This document shows positions 10,068-22,156 of a DNA stretch of 64,000 nucleotides, in pieces (position 1 is the stretch's first letter; the number at the start of each line of letters is the position of its first letter). Below the pieces are notes generated by a model that saw only the letters and a program-made list of their open reading frames with translations, ran no database searches and was not told the DNA's origin. The position numbers were made by a program, and so were the translations under genes. The DNA is from Rhizopus sp. PT2906 (Eukaryota; Mucoromycota; Mucoromycetes; Mucorales; Rhizopodaceae). The stretch covers positions 1 to 64,000 of the forward strand of contig JAMYHX010000052.1 of assembly GCA_025529335.1 (NCBI GenBank), read 5' to 3'.

Positions 10068-12040
10068 AAACAAGAAGGTTTGTTTCAATAGCGTTTATAC
10101 TTGTAGTTGTGCTGTGTACAAAAGTAAGTGAATGAAAGATAAAAAAGAGAGAGAGATGGAGAAAAAGGAGGGGGTATATGTTATATATATGGGATATAAA
10201 GAAACTAGATGGTTAATAAAAGGCCTTGTTCTTCTTCTTTATCAGATAAGCACTCGTCATGTTCAGTATCTTCATCTGATGAGGACAGGCTGGCTAATAC
10301 CACAAATTAATTTTTATATCATGATCGATAGTTCCAATAACAACTCTGGTATATATAATGTGTCAAATTGATGAGCAACCTCCACACCTTAAAAAAATAG
10401 TTGTGTCATATATCCAATTCGTCCTCTCCAGTCCATATATTCTATGGTGAGCTCTCTCTTGGCGATATTATGAATGTTGTATACTATTGCAGAGTTAATT
10501 CTAATATTTTTGCTTTGTTATTGGTTGCATATTGCAGTGGAAGCGGTAAGCTTTTTGAATTCTGTAGAGCTTACTTCAATAACTGTGGCATTATATTTCG
10601 TTTTTGGACAAGAGATCCATTCGTCTTTCATTGTCCGTTTCATCTTCATTTAGTATTTGCACAAAAAAGGGGAACCATAGTTACATTTTACTGTCCAGGC
10701 ATCATTCTCAAATAGCCTATTTTACTTTACAGGTAATTGAACCTTGAAGAAACTTGGATTATCATTTCAGATGTTAGGTGTACTGTAACGCCATGCAAAG
10801 AATCCCGCTTTCAGATGTACCTTTGTAGCTTTTTTGCCTATCTAGGTGTTTCTTTACAAACAAGAGTACTATAGGAAGTTTTAGGAAAATATTCGAATAA
10901 GAAAGGTACATACATAATTCTACATTGACTTTAACTTTGATATGCATATTTGTATTGCTCATAAACCTTGCTTTCGTTCTTTTAGAGGTAACAAGAATTA
11001 GGTAGAATCGAAGGTCATTGGTATCAGCATTAAACTGAGCCCTTCTTCTAACCAACACTTCTTGTTCCAAGCAGCAAAGTAATAATCAAATCGGCAATAA
11101 CTAGGGGGGAATTCGCCCGCTCCTCATACGTCGCAGAATATTACAAGAATAAAACTGTGATGCGCGTAAAACTGCATTAAGAAAGTCTATGAGCAAGTTT
11201 ACTTAACAGAATCAAACTCGTGTTAATAGCTTTCTGGGAATGAAGAAGACAGTGGTTGTTCCTGGGATGGTAATTCCGGAAATTAGGGACTTGTAAAATT
11301 TAAAAAAACGGATTCTTTGTTACATTCTAATATAAAATACCCACAACAGTAATAAAGTCGCGTAAAAATATAGCTTACAAATACACTTTAAAGCAGTAGT
11401 TTTGCTATGGACTCATGGAGGCTTATGAATTTGACCATGCTGAACAATTTGGTGCAAGATTTCATGTAGAACTGTAGTATTCGTCATATGGTGTCAGTAA
11501 GTTGAGCTAATTTCATAGTTACATCACTAATAGAGCAAAATTTTGCCTACATACAGCGCTTTCTTCTCAGTAGACGCGTTATACACAGAAATTGAAGGTG
11601 ATTACAGATAAAAGAGATAGGTGAATGATCAGTCATGTTTACTTTTTGAAGAGGCTTTCTTTGATTAATGAATACTTTATACATAATGTCTTGATGCCAA
11701 TTTGCCTAAAACATTCTGAATATATCTGTGTCACGAATATAATAAGAGCTAAAAACTAGTTGGCAACATACTTTATCATTTGAGCTGATTACCATTGTAC
11801 AGAATGTTTAAATGCACTACTCTGGTATCACACTCGGTCCTTCGCAAACTCTCCATGATTTCCATCCTAGGGGATTTTCTCTTGATTAAGAAAAGGAGTT
11901 GAAGGGAAATGCGACAATCGTAGTAATGTGTCATGTGTCTATCAGTATTTATTAGAAGCTTCATCAATCTTCTATTCGTATAAATACTTGGATCTTTTTT
12001 TTTTTTCTTGTCATTTAAAATTAAAATTGATCATACTCTA
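10068..12040. other. Intergenic, ~2 kb, possible relic exon
   Basis: No convincing gene. On the minus strand 10216-10290 encodes a short acidic tail (SDEDTEHDECLSDKEEEQ) after a possible splice acceptor. Upstream, 10530-10680 has another short coding-like piece ending at a GTAAGC donor. These could be remains of one gene, but no family is recognisable. From about 10700 to 11975 I see nothing. Confidence 0.4.
11979..11985 (+). promoter_or_regulatory. TATA box of small secreted peptide gene
   Basis: TATAAAT lies 56 nt before the ATG at 12041, followed by a T-rich run. Confidence 0.5.
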
Positions 12041-12175
12041 ATGAAGTTCCAACTCCTCATTGCTGCTGTTCTTGTCACCTTGGCTACATACACTTCTGCT
12101 GCTCCCAATCCCGAACCTACCCGTGACAGTGGTAGATGTGCAGGATGCGTTAACAACCCCAAGTGCTGCTATTAG
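12041..12175 (+). CDS. Small secreted cysteine-rich peptide (44 aa)
   Basis: A single short ORF starting with a clear signal peptide (MKFQLLIAAVLVTLATYTSA, cut likely after about residue 20). A short pro-like segment (APNPEPTRDS) is followed by a compact tail with four cysteines in 13 residues (RCAGCVNNPKCCY). A TATA box and an AATAAA-containing 3' flank (about 12221) support a real transcription unit. The spacing C-x2-C-x5-CC allows two disulfides. No known family is recognised; an effector, signal or antimicrobial role would be guesswork. The gene stands alone, about 2 kb from the nearest neighbour. Confidence 0.6.
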   Translation: MKFQLLIAAVLVTLATYTSAAPNPEPTRDSGRCAGCVNNPKCCY

Positions 12176-13456
12176 ACTACGTCTGGTTATGCTATAATGT
12201 CAAGCAAGTACCTTTTTTATAATAAAGGAATCATCCATATGCCTTTGATTTGTACTTTATATACACGCTATGAGCATGTTGCCCATTTCTAATTGCTGTT
12301 TATAAACTACATGGATACACAAACTCTGAGTTTGATCTACTACTGTATTTTTATTAATTATTGACATCAATTTTATAAAATGTTGTCATAAAATAAAAAA
12401 ATTATTTGCGTAAAAAGACGACAAAGAAAAATATGTTTGAATAAAACGACATCATGTCAAAAGAGAGAGAGAGAGATAATGAGTTTATATGTAGAAAAAG
12501 AGAGAAAAAGTATATTAGTATTAGAGTACATATCCTAATATTAGTTTTACTTACCACCGAAGTGCATTCTGGGGAGGGTAGCGATAACTACCCAGGATAG
12601 TTTAAACAAAAAAAAAAAAAAAAAAAAAAGGAACGGAGAACAGAGAGAACCCAGAGCACAAGAAGAGGCAATTGGGAGAACGTTCCAGATATACACGCCA
12701 GAGAGCAAAGAGGGCGGGACAAGCGAGTCAGAGCAATCTGCCTTGTAACCATTCAAGAATATGCATTGCCAAATATGACTACATGTTCTTCTGATTTCAT
12801 GGAAAGACCGAATAAAGAATATAAACTTTTACAAACAGACTAAAGAGGGCTATTTCTAATATTAAGTTAATTTCAACTCCAAGACAGCCCACCTGTTAAT
12901 ATTACGAAAATATTCTTGTCGACGACGAATTTACATTTCATGCAACATGAATTTTGTTCTCACCATGAGTGTATTTATTTTCGATCACAGGCGAATTTAC
13001 TTTCCGGAAAGAGTGTATAACAGAGCGTCAATTTTCCTTATCAATAAAAGTCAACTGAAAAGTATAATTTGAACAAGATGGCGCTAATAATAATATCAAA
13101 CACCCTCACGTCTTACGCCTAATATACCTTTTGACAAAGCATTCCTATCACTGTGAAAATTTTATTCTCCAAAGCTAGTGTTACAAAAGGAGAGATAGTT
13201 TGGCATTGAGTGACACTAGTCCATTTTTAAAAGTCGTACACACAAATGACAAGCATGCTTATTAAGAAAAAAGGAACGTAAAGCGATGCATAATTTCAAG
13301 TACTTCCACAGTTAACTGGATTTATGAAATAGCCTTCTCTTTTGCCCTTTTCTTAACACATTAATTTTTAATATCTGATGTAGTCTTGTTGAATATGCAT
13401 AAACAAGACTTTTGTAGCTTACTAACGATATCAGTCATTCATGCGTGAGTTGGGCT

Positions 13457-13498
<42 letters not shown>

Positions 13499-13620
13499 AA
13501 GTAAACAAATAAGCACATGAGAAAAAAACAAAAAAAAAACGCTAGCTTTATTAAAGAAAAACAAAAAAGGAAAAACACACTAAAGTTATTATTTTCGTTT
13601 CATTTTTCGTTTATATTCAT
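12176..13620. other. Intergenic, low complexity, possible LINE scrap
   Basis: Contains A20 at 12609-12629 and T35 at about 13462-13496. The minus strand of 12630-12756 reads VYIWNVLPIASS, faintly like the W-N-x-L-P motif at the end of LINE ORF2, but the frame is too short to be sure. The remainder shows no gene. Confidence 0.4.
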
Positions 13621-13639
13621 TCGATCTACAAATGGAGCC

Positions 13640-14040
13640 AGTTCACAGCGTCTGTGATCCAGGCCAGACAACTGATCAAACCAGTCTAGAAAGAAAAGGT
13701 CATCCCGTCTCCCTAAGCCTTACCCCTAAACAACCGCCGCGCGACTCGCGCTTCAGCACGCATTAAACTACCCAAAATAGCTTTTGGTTCGATACCGCCT
13801 AGCGACAGCATAAGCATTTTTTCAAGTAGCCACACTTAGAGGGCACGATCCCCACTGGAATACAAAGCGTGCTTTTTAATCACTAGGAGATCCATGGCAT
13901 CTCTTCCGTGGCAAACTCCAGTATCCTGCTTCCCCTTGAATCACCAACAAGGAAGCGCTAGGTTACAATGTGAGGCAAAATGCGTGGTGCTCCTTCCGGA
14001 TACCGTGAATTGACTTGCGACCGAACATAGAAGCGAGCGT
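13640..14040. ncRNA. Candidate structured non-coding RNA block
   Basis: A 400-bp block with much higher GC than its surroundings, no ORF, and several strong hairpins (for example GCTTCCTTG pairing with CAAGGGGAAGC near 13930-13960). The plus strand has a perfect Pol III B-box, GGTTCGATACC, at about 13786. The minus strand has short resemblances to SRP RNA (GTGGGGATCGTGCC) and to RNase P/MRP CR-II/III (GAGATGCCATGGAT). These point to different identities, so I assign neither strand nor family. Confidence 0.35.
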
Positions 14041-14513
14041 TGTTTTGGTTGAGTAGGCGTAATAAGAAAGAAAAAGAGAAAAAAGAAAAAAAAAAAAAGA
14101 GTTTATTTATATGCAAGTGAGCTATTTTCTTATTGGCTGTTGAATACGCAAAACAAAAAACAAAAGAAATAGTCTTTGAATGTCTTTTATATGTTTGTTA
14201 GTGAGCCACGCATAAGCTTATCCTCCCTCTCTCTCTCTTTTTTTTTGTAAACAGTCTTAAGACATGATGTCAGGGATTAGTTGAAAATAGGAATAAAATA
14301 CCATGTGAACAAGCCAACTCACTTTGATCAAGATAGCGGAGAATGACCGGTGTCTTTGAAATAAATTGACGCGAACACACAAAAAATAACAACAGGTGCT
14401 GAAAGTTCATCAAACTTTTTCATATTACCTCGTGGCACACCACCTCATTACGTCACTTTGAGAAGGGGGAGCAAGCGTTTTTTCTTTTTCTTCTAGTTAT
14501 TCTCTCTTACAGC
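14041..14513. other. Upstream region of OSR1-like kinase gene
   Basis: A-rich and pyrimidine-rich tracts, with no ORF. The TTTTTTCTTTTTCTTCT stretch at 14478-14495 just before the ATG resembles the leader of other genes here. Confidence 0.4.
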
Positions 14514-17080
14514 ATGGAGCGTGTTGATACAAATACCTCTTCTACTGATGAAAAACCTTCTAAACCGATACTGTTGAGCACTCATAGCTCTAGGAAATCT
14601 ATTAGTGGCATGGATTTTCTAAACGGTTTAAAGATCATCACTAGCACATCAACCAACGATATACCACCTTCACCTATACCTTCTTCGGCTCATACACCGG
14701 TAACTGAACATCACATTGCTGATCAGATTGACGATTTTGATATTAAAGAACCCATCGGTAATATAGTCCTTGCAAGAATAAAGATAAGGTCGTACCTGAC
14801 ACTTTTTTTTTTTTTTTTTTTTTCGGTAGGCTATGGGTCATCTGCTATTGTCTATAAAGCTATCTATAAACCTTCAAACAAAGCTATGGCTTTGAAAATG
14901 ATTGACCTTGACAAGTTTGAACGAAACCAGATCGACGAACTTCGAGTAAGAGAGTAGACCACTGATATAAAATAACGTTTACACATGAGCATGTATTTGT
15001 AGCGTGAAACAGCTTTGATGGCGTTATGCAAACACCCAAATGTGTTACGAGTGTATGGATCATTTGTTCACGGTTCAAAACTGTATATTGTAACACCTTA
15101 TCTGTCAGGTGGATCATGTTTGGATATCATGAAGACTCGATTTCCAGAAGGGTTAGATGAATTGAGTATTGCCACCATCTTGAAACAGGCATTAGAAGCC
15201 TTGATTTACTTGCATAAAAATGGTCATATCCATCGAGACGTTAAGGCAGGTAATCTGCTCATGGACGAAGACGGTACCGTCTTGCTGGGTGATTTTGGCG
15301 TATCGTCATCTCTTATGGAATCAGGTGAGAAGGGTATGCGAAAGACATTTGTAGGTACACCTTGTTGGATGGCCCCTGAAGTGATGGAACAGGCTGAATA
15401 TGATTACAAGGCCGACATCTGGAGCTTTGGTATCACGGCTATTGAATTGGCAACAGGACATGCTCCGTTTGCAAAGTACTCTCCTTTAAAGGTAATGAAT
15501 AAAGTGCTTCATCACATTGACTGACCCGAAGTATAGGTTCTCATGATGACTCTTTCGAATGACCCTCCCACGTTAGAAAGAGAAACGACGATGCACAAAT
15601 ACTCCAAAGCCTTCAAGGACATGATTGATAGCTGTCTTGTGAAGGATCCCAACAAAAGACCTACAGCTGAAAAACTGATTCAACATTCATTTTTTAAACA
15701 AGCCAAAAAGAAGGAATATCTTGTCAAGACCATATTAACAGAGCTACCACCACTGGAGCAAAGGCCACGTAAAAAGATACCACAAAAACAGATCACGATT
15801 ACAAAAATAGATGATGCGTGGGATTTTGGGGATGAAAATCATCACGATGAGGATAACGAGGCAATAGACCAAAATAATGCAGAATCTTCTCAGTCAAATA
15901 CCCAAAGTCAGAAGCAAAAGACGAGTACACCAAAGCGACATATATCATTTGGCGACGTTGTTATTCGCACTAATAGCACCAATATTCACCCAGCTGAATC
16001 AAGCAGCACAAACATGTCTTCTACTCCACCAAGAAAGTCTCGCTTTGTGATAGAAGAAACTGTGAGAGATCATACGGATACCTACAGTTCATCTGTTCGA
16101 TCGTCAAGCCCTATGCCTGAAGATAAAGATGCTGACCATCCTTCAGTACGTTGATATCTTGTTTATCCTGAGCAATAACAGAACTTTTTGGTTTAGGATA
16201 GTGAAATTGTTAAGGGACGATTCTATGTGAATCACCCCAAGAGTGCTCCGACCATTGTGACTGAATCGCCCCAATTTGAAGACTCTCAGTCACTTCACAA
16301 AGTCGCAAGTCAAGATCTTTTGAGTAAGAATATTTTGGTTACTTGTGCTTTGCTCACATCCCATTACCTCTCTAGCTGCTGATCGTAAATCTAGGTTTGA
16401 AATCCAGCATAGTAGTGTACCTGGTTCGCCTATGATTTATCAGCCCGTTCCACTTTCACGAGACAGTTCTTATTCATCAGCAGGTAACTCTAACCACTCT
16501 AGATCGAACTTAATTACCAGATACCCTACGAGCGAGCCTAAAGATTTATTGACTTCGGAAAACATTGCTCTTTTAACTGAATCCTCAAGAAAGATTGGTA
16601 GATTTGAATTGACCTCAAGCAACGATGCTGTTACAACGCCAAGAGGAAGCGTATCCTCCAATAATACAGTCATGGAGCACGATGTCATGCATATACAATC
16701 ACAAATTGAAGAGCTACTTCGATACAATGAATCTCAGCGATCTCTTTTACAAGATCTAAGTTTAGCGTTTCAGCATCGAAAAGCAATTAATATCGCACCA
16801 GAGCCAAGGTAAGAATTTACACATTCTCATGTAAATATGCTTTGCTAACTGTGTGTAAAAAAGCTATAGCAGCAACAGTAGTGTAAAGATGCCTATTTCT
16901 GAAGAACTTTCTTCAACAGTGGTAAGTTGTGGGCTATTCCTGAATATTTGTGTTAAAGGGACTCATTATTGATCATAGGAACACTTGGAGAAATTAATAC
17001 AATGTACATTACGTGAAAATGCACAGCTTTTAAAAGAAAATGAACAATTAAGAAAGGAATTGAAAGAATTGAAAAAGTAA
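14514..17080 (+). CDS. OSR1/SPAK-like STE20-group protein kinase
   Basis: Eight exons (14514-14757, 14830-14945, 15003-15491, 15537-16145, 16197-16323, 16376-16808, 16864-16921, 16979-17080) give 725 residues. The kinase domain starts at about residue 78, with a glycine loop (GYGSSAIVYK), ALKMIDLD, HIHRDVKAGNLL, DFGV and the activation segment RKTFVGTPCWMAPEVMEQ, which is close to animal OSR1/SPAK. The C-terminal half is long and disordered and ends in a leucine-rich coiled coil. Four R-F-x-[VIL] motifs (SRFVIEE, GRFYVNHP, SRFEIQHS, GRFELTSS) recur there. Animal relatives control ion transport and osmotic response through docking to such motifs; in fungi the role is inferred. All active-site motifs are present. 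Confidence 0.9.
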
Positions 17081-17218
17081 TAAACTCAACAAGTTTCATC
17101 CCCTCCTTTTGTTTTGCTATGCTTTATCGGTCACGTGGCCCCTTTGTGTATTTTTAAGCATGATTTTATTCACCTTTTCTCCAGTTTTTCTTTTTCTCTG
17201 CTTTGTTATCCTAAAGAT

Positions 17219-19176
17219 ATGGAAGATAGAAATGAAGAAAGAATAGTACAGTCGCTGCCTATAAGAGATTCACTTCGAAATGACATTTTGCTTGAGCGAT
17301 CCTTTAGATCCACAACCAAGGTAACTGATCACTCTTGGTCAGTCATAAATACGTCGCTTGATAATACAGTACCTACGATCACAGAGTACTCAAAGCAAAT
17401 GTCAAAATACGACTGGCGTATACATTCCCTCTTGTTATGTCGACATATCATGACTCGAGGACTGGAGGAGGGCATAGGCAGTGACTTGACTATCCGTGCT
17501 TTTGGCCGATCTTATCGTCTTCATCGGCTTATTCTAGATCAAAATCCGTACTTTAAGCTGCTGCTGGCTGGTGGATTTCGGGAATCTGAAGCGAACGAGG
17601 TGACACTGTATCTTGAAGAACATCCTTTTATTAATACTCAGTCATTTCAATTCGTTCTCGAGTACTTGTATGGAAAGATTGAAGAACCACAAATAAGCAA
17701 GGACAACGTACGGCAGATACTAGCGACATGCTCTTATTTTCAGTTGATGGAAGTGTGTCATCTTTGTGTAGAGTACATATTAAAAATCTTGAATCAACAA
17801 AATGTGATCGACTATCTCTTGTTTGCAGATGAACACATGGTCAAAGGCGCTGATCGCATTTTTGATGCTGCCTTTACTTTTCTTTGTCGAGAAGCTTACA
17901 ATATGGATCGACACATACTGGCCATATTACCGTTAAACTGGTTAGAAAAAGTGGTTGAGAGTGATGCATTTTGGGTCCCAAGGTGAGTTTTAATATATGC
18001 AATAATTTAATCGTTCCTTCCCTCATGTGATGTAATGCAGCGAGTACGAGAGATACCAATTCATACAACAGATAATTCAAGCACAATATGAATTATCACA
18101 AAAGAATCCAGATACTGTTATTGATGATCCATCCCATATCTTGTGTAAATCGATCCACTATATGCACATGACATTTGAGCAGCTTCAGGCTATAAGGCAT
18201 GATATTCATCCATTCACAAAAAATCCGCTCGTGGATGAACATATCCTGAAGGAAGCTCTGTGGTTACAAGTTCAGCTACGGTCAAAGATTGAGGCTGCTA
18301 ATGACAAAGATGTTGGGATCAATATTACGACAAGATCCCCAATCATGGATCAAGAAGAGCAAACGATGAACAACTACCCTATACCCGTTGATGATACCAC
18401 GACTTATACCGGTGAGCCTAGTGCAATTGCTACTGCACAAAAATCAACTTCTCTCAAGCAAGAGTATTCCATGTATCCTCCTTTTCGCTTTAGTGTAGAG
18501 TTTGCAGACGTTACCTCTTTAAAGCATGGCATGAGAGTTTATTCAGACTCGATATTTTATGCTGGGTAAAATAATATGATTATTAAAAAAAAAAAAGAGA
18601 GAAAAAAAGTGTATAATAATCCGCTTTGCTAGGTCTAATTGGAACATGTATATTCAAAAGACACGCTCTCAAAGAAAAGGAGTACTTCAACTCGGTGTTT
18701 ATTTACATCGTCAGTCTATACCCAGTCAAGAAGAGCCACAGGGACCTTACTCGTTCTCTCGTTACTCTGATAAAAGAAAGGTCGTAAAGACTTGGTTCAA
18801 AATCTATTGTCCCTCAAGAGGACCAAAGCACGCACTCACCCTTTTCCAAAGTAGTCCCGATAACTTTTCTGTGTTGCAAAGTTGGGTAAAGTTTGAGGAA
18901 TATACTTTAGAGACACAGTTATTGATTCTATGTTAGGGTTGGAGAAGTACAACATTATGCGCTGAAGAAGACTCATCAAATATTCCAGAGATAGATTTGA
19001 ATGATACCAGCAAAACGTTCGTACCACCTCCACCTCAGTCACCCTCAACTCAACAAAACAGTATATTTGAAATCAAGGCTGCCAAATCTATAAACACGTC
19101 TCATATTCAAAAAACAAGCAATCATGGTCAAAATGGATCAACATTAAGGTTTACTGTAGTGATGGGACATGTATAA
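17219..19176 (+). CDS. BTB/POZ domain protein (germ cell-less-like)
   Basis: Exons 17219-17982, 18041-18565, 18633-18885 and 18937-19176 give 593 residues. The BTB domain lies at about residues 85-190 (SDLTIRAFGRSYRLHRLIL, then LEYLYGKIEE), followed by a BACK-like helical segment. The order and the 'F G R x Y x L H R' signature resemble germ cell-less/GMCL proteins, often Cullin-3 adaptors. The C-terminal part has a conserved PPFRFSVEF patch and an ITG-like beta-rich region, then a low-complexity end. The ATG at 17219 is preferred because the longer upstream frame encodes only an implausible hydrophobic leader. It lies 138 bp after the kinase gene on the same strand. Confidence 0.8.
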
Positions 19177-19252
19177 ATAAATTAAAGGATGCTGGTACGA
19201 ACTTGCTTGAATATGTCTATTATTTTAAAATAAACATCAAACTTTGAACCAA

Positions 19253-19255
<3 letters not shown>

Positions 19256-19290
<35 letters not shown>

Positions 19291-20488
19291 GATCATGGTT
19301 GTTCTTGGATCGTTTGTTTGGTCTTTCTTCGTGTTCTGTTTCTTGTAGAAAAGAGGATGACCTTGTCCAGATGGAATAGATGTGTTCCAAAGGCATACTC
19401 TTGAATGGAACGCTTCCAATGGGCGGTGTTGACTGTATCATTTCTGGTTGAGATTGATGGTCAAGAGGAGTACTTGGCATCCAGTCAGGATGATCATCAT
19501 CCTCATCAAAAGATTTGGATATGCATGCATGAGGAGTTGGCGGTGCGGATGTAGTTGAGGTATCATTAGGTACAAGTACCCATTTTGCACAATCTGAATT
19601 CTTTGATGACATATTGATGGATGTCGGCGCTAGACTAAACCGTGGACTGAGTACGAGTAGATGCATGATATTATTCTATTGTATGGTTATTATCATTATA
19701 CTTTTGATTGTTATTGTACATGACTACCTTCTCTATGGGCTTTTTAGTATAAACAGATTCTAGTTCTTTTAGAATTTCTTTTGTCGACAATGACTTGTAT
19801 TTTTCAAATAGCTGAATCACAGCAGACTCCAGTTCTTGGTCCAGTACTACTACTGTATCATCTGCTGCATCTGGTGTTGCGCCTTCCTCTGAGAGTTCAT
19901 CTGCTGCCGGTGTGGCCGCGTTGACAGAAGACGATGATTCTTGTGTACTGTGGGTATTCTCGTCCATAGGTTTCAATGCTTGATTTGGCAAAATAAACAC
20001 AAATCGTGTATGGTTTATCTCAATCAATGCGCCAGTTTGTAAAACGACCGGTCTATCCTTTGGTTTCTTCATCAATCGATTGACAATCACTCCGTTCCGA
20101 CTAAAGACGATAAGCTCCCATCGTTCACGTCTGTGGCTGTATCGAATCTCACAGTGTTTACGCGATACGGCCTTGGTGGCATTACCAAAATCAATATCTG
20201 GGCATGTTTTTCCGTTGGCGCCTGAACGACCAATGATGACACTTGATCGTGTCAGGTAGCTTGTCCAGTTAGATCCTGCTAGTCTGGGGTAAAGGTGAGT
20301 ACGATCAAGTGATACTGTAGGTGTATTGACAGTGATGGGATGAGAAGACTCTGTTAGGAGATGGTAACCTTGAGAAAGTTCTAAATCGTTAAACTATGTA
20401 AAATAAAGAAATATAGATTTGTTAAATGAAAGAGAAAAGAAAAAGAAGAAAGAGACTAATTTACCGATTGAACATTAGAAGTTGGCAT
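19256..20488 (-). CDS. FHA-domain protein
   Basis: Exons 20465-20488, 19728-20393 and 19256-19675 give 369 residues. The FHA fold is clear at about residues 60-165: SSVIIGRSG, then the phosphothreonine-binding SRKHCEI, then NGVIVN and a final FVFI strand. The rest is acidic and Ser/Thr-rich, then a helical stretch (ELESAVIQLFEKY). The closest general type is fungal forkhead-associated transcription regulators, but no DNA-binding domain is visible. The reading frame runs into a (TA)n microsatellite, so the last ten or so residues (Ile-Tyr repeats) depend on repeat length. The gene converges on the BTB gene with only 80 bp between. Confidence 0.8.
19257..19287. repeat. (TA)n microsatellite at C-terminus of FHA gene
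   Basis: About 15 TA units, read as Ile-Tyr codons on the minus strand before a stop. Confidence 0.9.
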
Positions 20489-20564
20489 ATGTGTCAAATA
20501 AATATAAAGACAAAAAAAAAAAAAAGAAAGAAAAAGAAAAAAAAAGGAAAACTTTAATGCTTTG

Positions 20565-22156
20565 TTACAAAGAAAAAGTACTCGATACAATACGCTTCCT
20601 GGTCGATTCTATGAGTGGCTTTAGCGAGTCAAGAGGAGCGGCTTTTGACAAGAAAGGATGTTGTAGTAGGTCATGCGCTGTCGGTCTATTCTCGGCTTTA
20701 AACTGAAGACACTGGCTTAAAAAGTCACGAAAGGTAGAAGACAACTGGTCAGGATTCTTTAATGCAGGCGGAACATTCTTTGTCTTTAATAGTTCGATGG
20801 CTTGTTGAGGATCTTCTAGATGAGGAGGAGAGCCCTCAATCATCTCGATAGCAGTAATACCTAAAGACCAAATATCAACCGTAGGGCCATATTCTTTATT
20901 TTGAACTATTTCGGGTGCCATCTATGAAGGAGCCATTATTAATATAAAGAATCAGCTGTCCCCAAAGCACAAACTGCAGTTCTTACCCAGCATAAAGTAC
21001 CAGCAAGTGTTGTTCGTTTTGAATATGGCTTTTCCAGATGAGCACAATATCCAAAATCGGCTAACAGAATAAATAAATAAATACATCATAAACAAGAGGA
21101 ACTTACAAAGCTTCACTTGGCCATGAAGACCAATTAGTATGTTATCACTCTTGATGTCTCTGTGTATAACACCTTTTGAATGCAAATAAGCTAGTGCTTT
21201 TAACACCTCAAAGCAGATGGCAGCAATTTCTGCCTCTGTTAAATAGTTGTGTGTCACTATATCTGTCAGACTACCACCTTCCATGTATTCCATCACGATC
21301 CAAACATTCTTTCTCCAAAAGAAAGTATCGATATGCTTCACTAGGTTTTCATGGGTTGGTTCTTCTTTACCCATACGCACTTCCTCAATAATTAAGTCCT
21401 TTCTGGCTTGACGTCGAAGTTTGATATGTTTTATTGCCACTGTACGGTCATCATGGACTGATATTGCTTTATAGACATTACCAGATGCTCTTTATAATGA
21501 GATATTAGATGTAAATATAAATTATTGATCTTTTTGGATTGTACCCTTCACCAATCTTGACCATCCTTTTATATAGTTGATATGGATCCTTTTGTTTACA
21601 AATCTTACAGAGTATCTCTGATGCTTCAGCAGTTGTCAAATTTTTACGACGTATAGGAGAAGGTGTCAGCGCATTACACTTTTCAAATTCGGCATAAGCT
21701 CGCTTTATGAATGTGGAGAGCAAATGATCACTATTGAGATTATCTATATAAGCAATGAAGGAGAGGGGGGGAGGTAAGCAATATTTATAATAAACAAGGT
21801 TCAACACTTGCTTTTCCAATCAGCAGCTGTTCCCAAAGATAGTTCACCTGTGGCTGTATCTAAATGAAAATGTGTCTTATGAATAGCATCAAATGGCCAA
21901 GAGATGACCATATCCTCGTTATTTTGTTTGTTTTTAAAAAGTTCTATATAATCATACATCAGCTCTTTTTTCTTTCTTTAAATAATATTTATTTACTTAG
22001 GAGTTTATCAAGAAGATGGTTATTATTTTTCTTTATTAATCCAGAGTGATCCATTATATGTTGTTGATTTAAATAGTTTACGTCACGTTCAATATAACTG
22101 ATATCACTTGTAGAAGAAGCATTGTTGGATGTCTTTATAGGTTTCAATAGATTCAT
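20565..22156 (-). CDS. p21-activated (PAK/STE20) protein kinase
   Basis: Exons 21997-22156, 21812-21943, 21545-21743, 21107-21489, 20987-21060 and 20565-20921 give 434 residues. A CRIB/PBD-like motif near residue 80 (ISWPFDAIHKTHFHLD) should bind Cdc42/Rac GTPases. The kinase domain begins at VKIGEGASGNVYK, with AIKHIKL, VIHRDIKSDNIL, DFGYC, TLAGTLCWMAPE and a DIWSLGIT segment. The P-x-W usual before APE is L-C-W here. The intron 21744-21811 uses a GC-AG pair (donor GCAAGT); only this choice keeps the frame. The protein is short for a PAK, having little N-terminal tail. Alternative starts lie at 22207 and 22243. Confidence 0.88.

Noticed and set aside
13640..14040. Firm call of SRP RNA or RNase P RNA.
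   Set aside because: Each rests on one short match; core motifs of either RNA were not found together, and the B-box points to the opposite strand.
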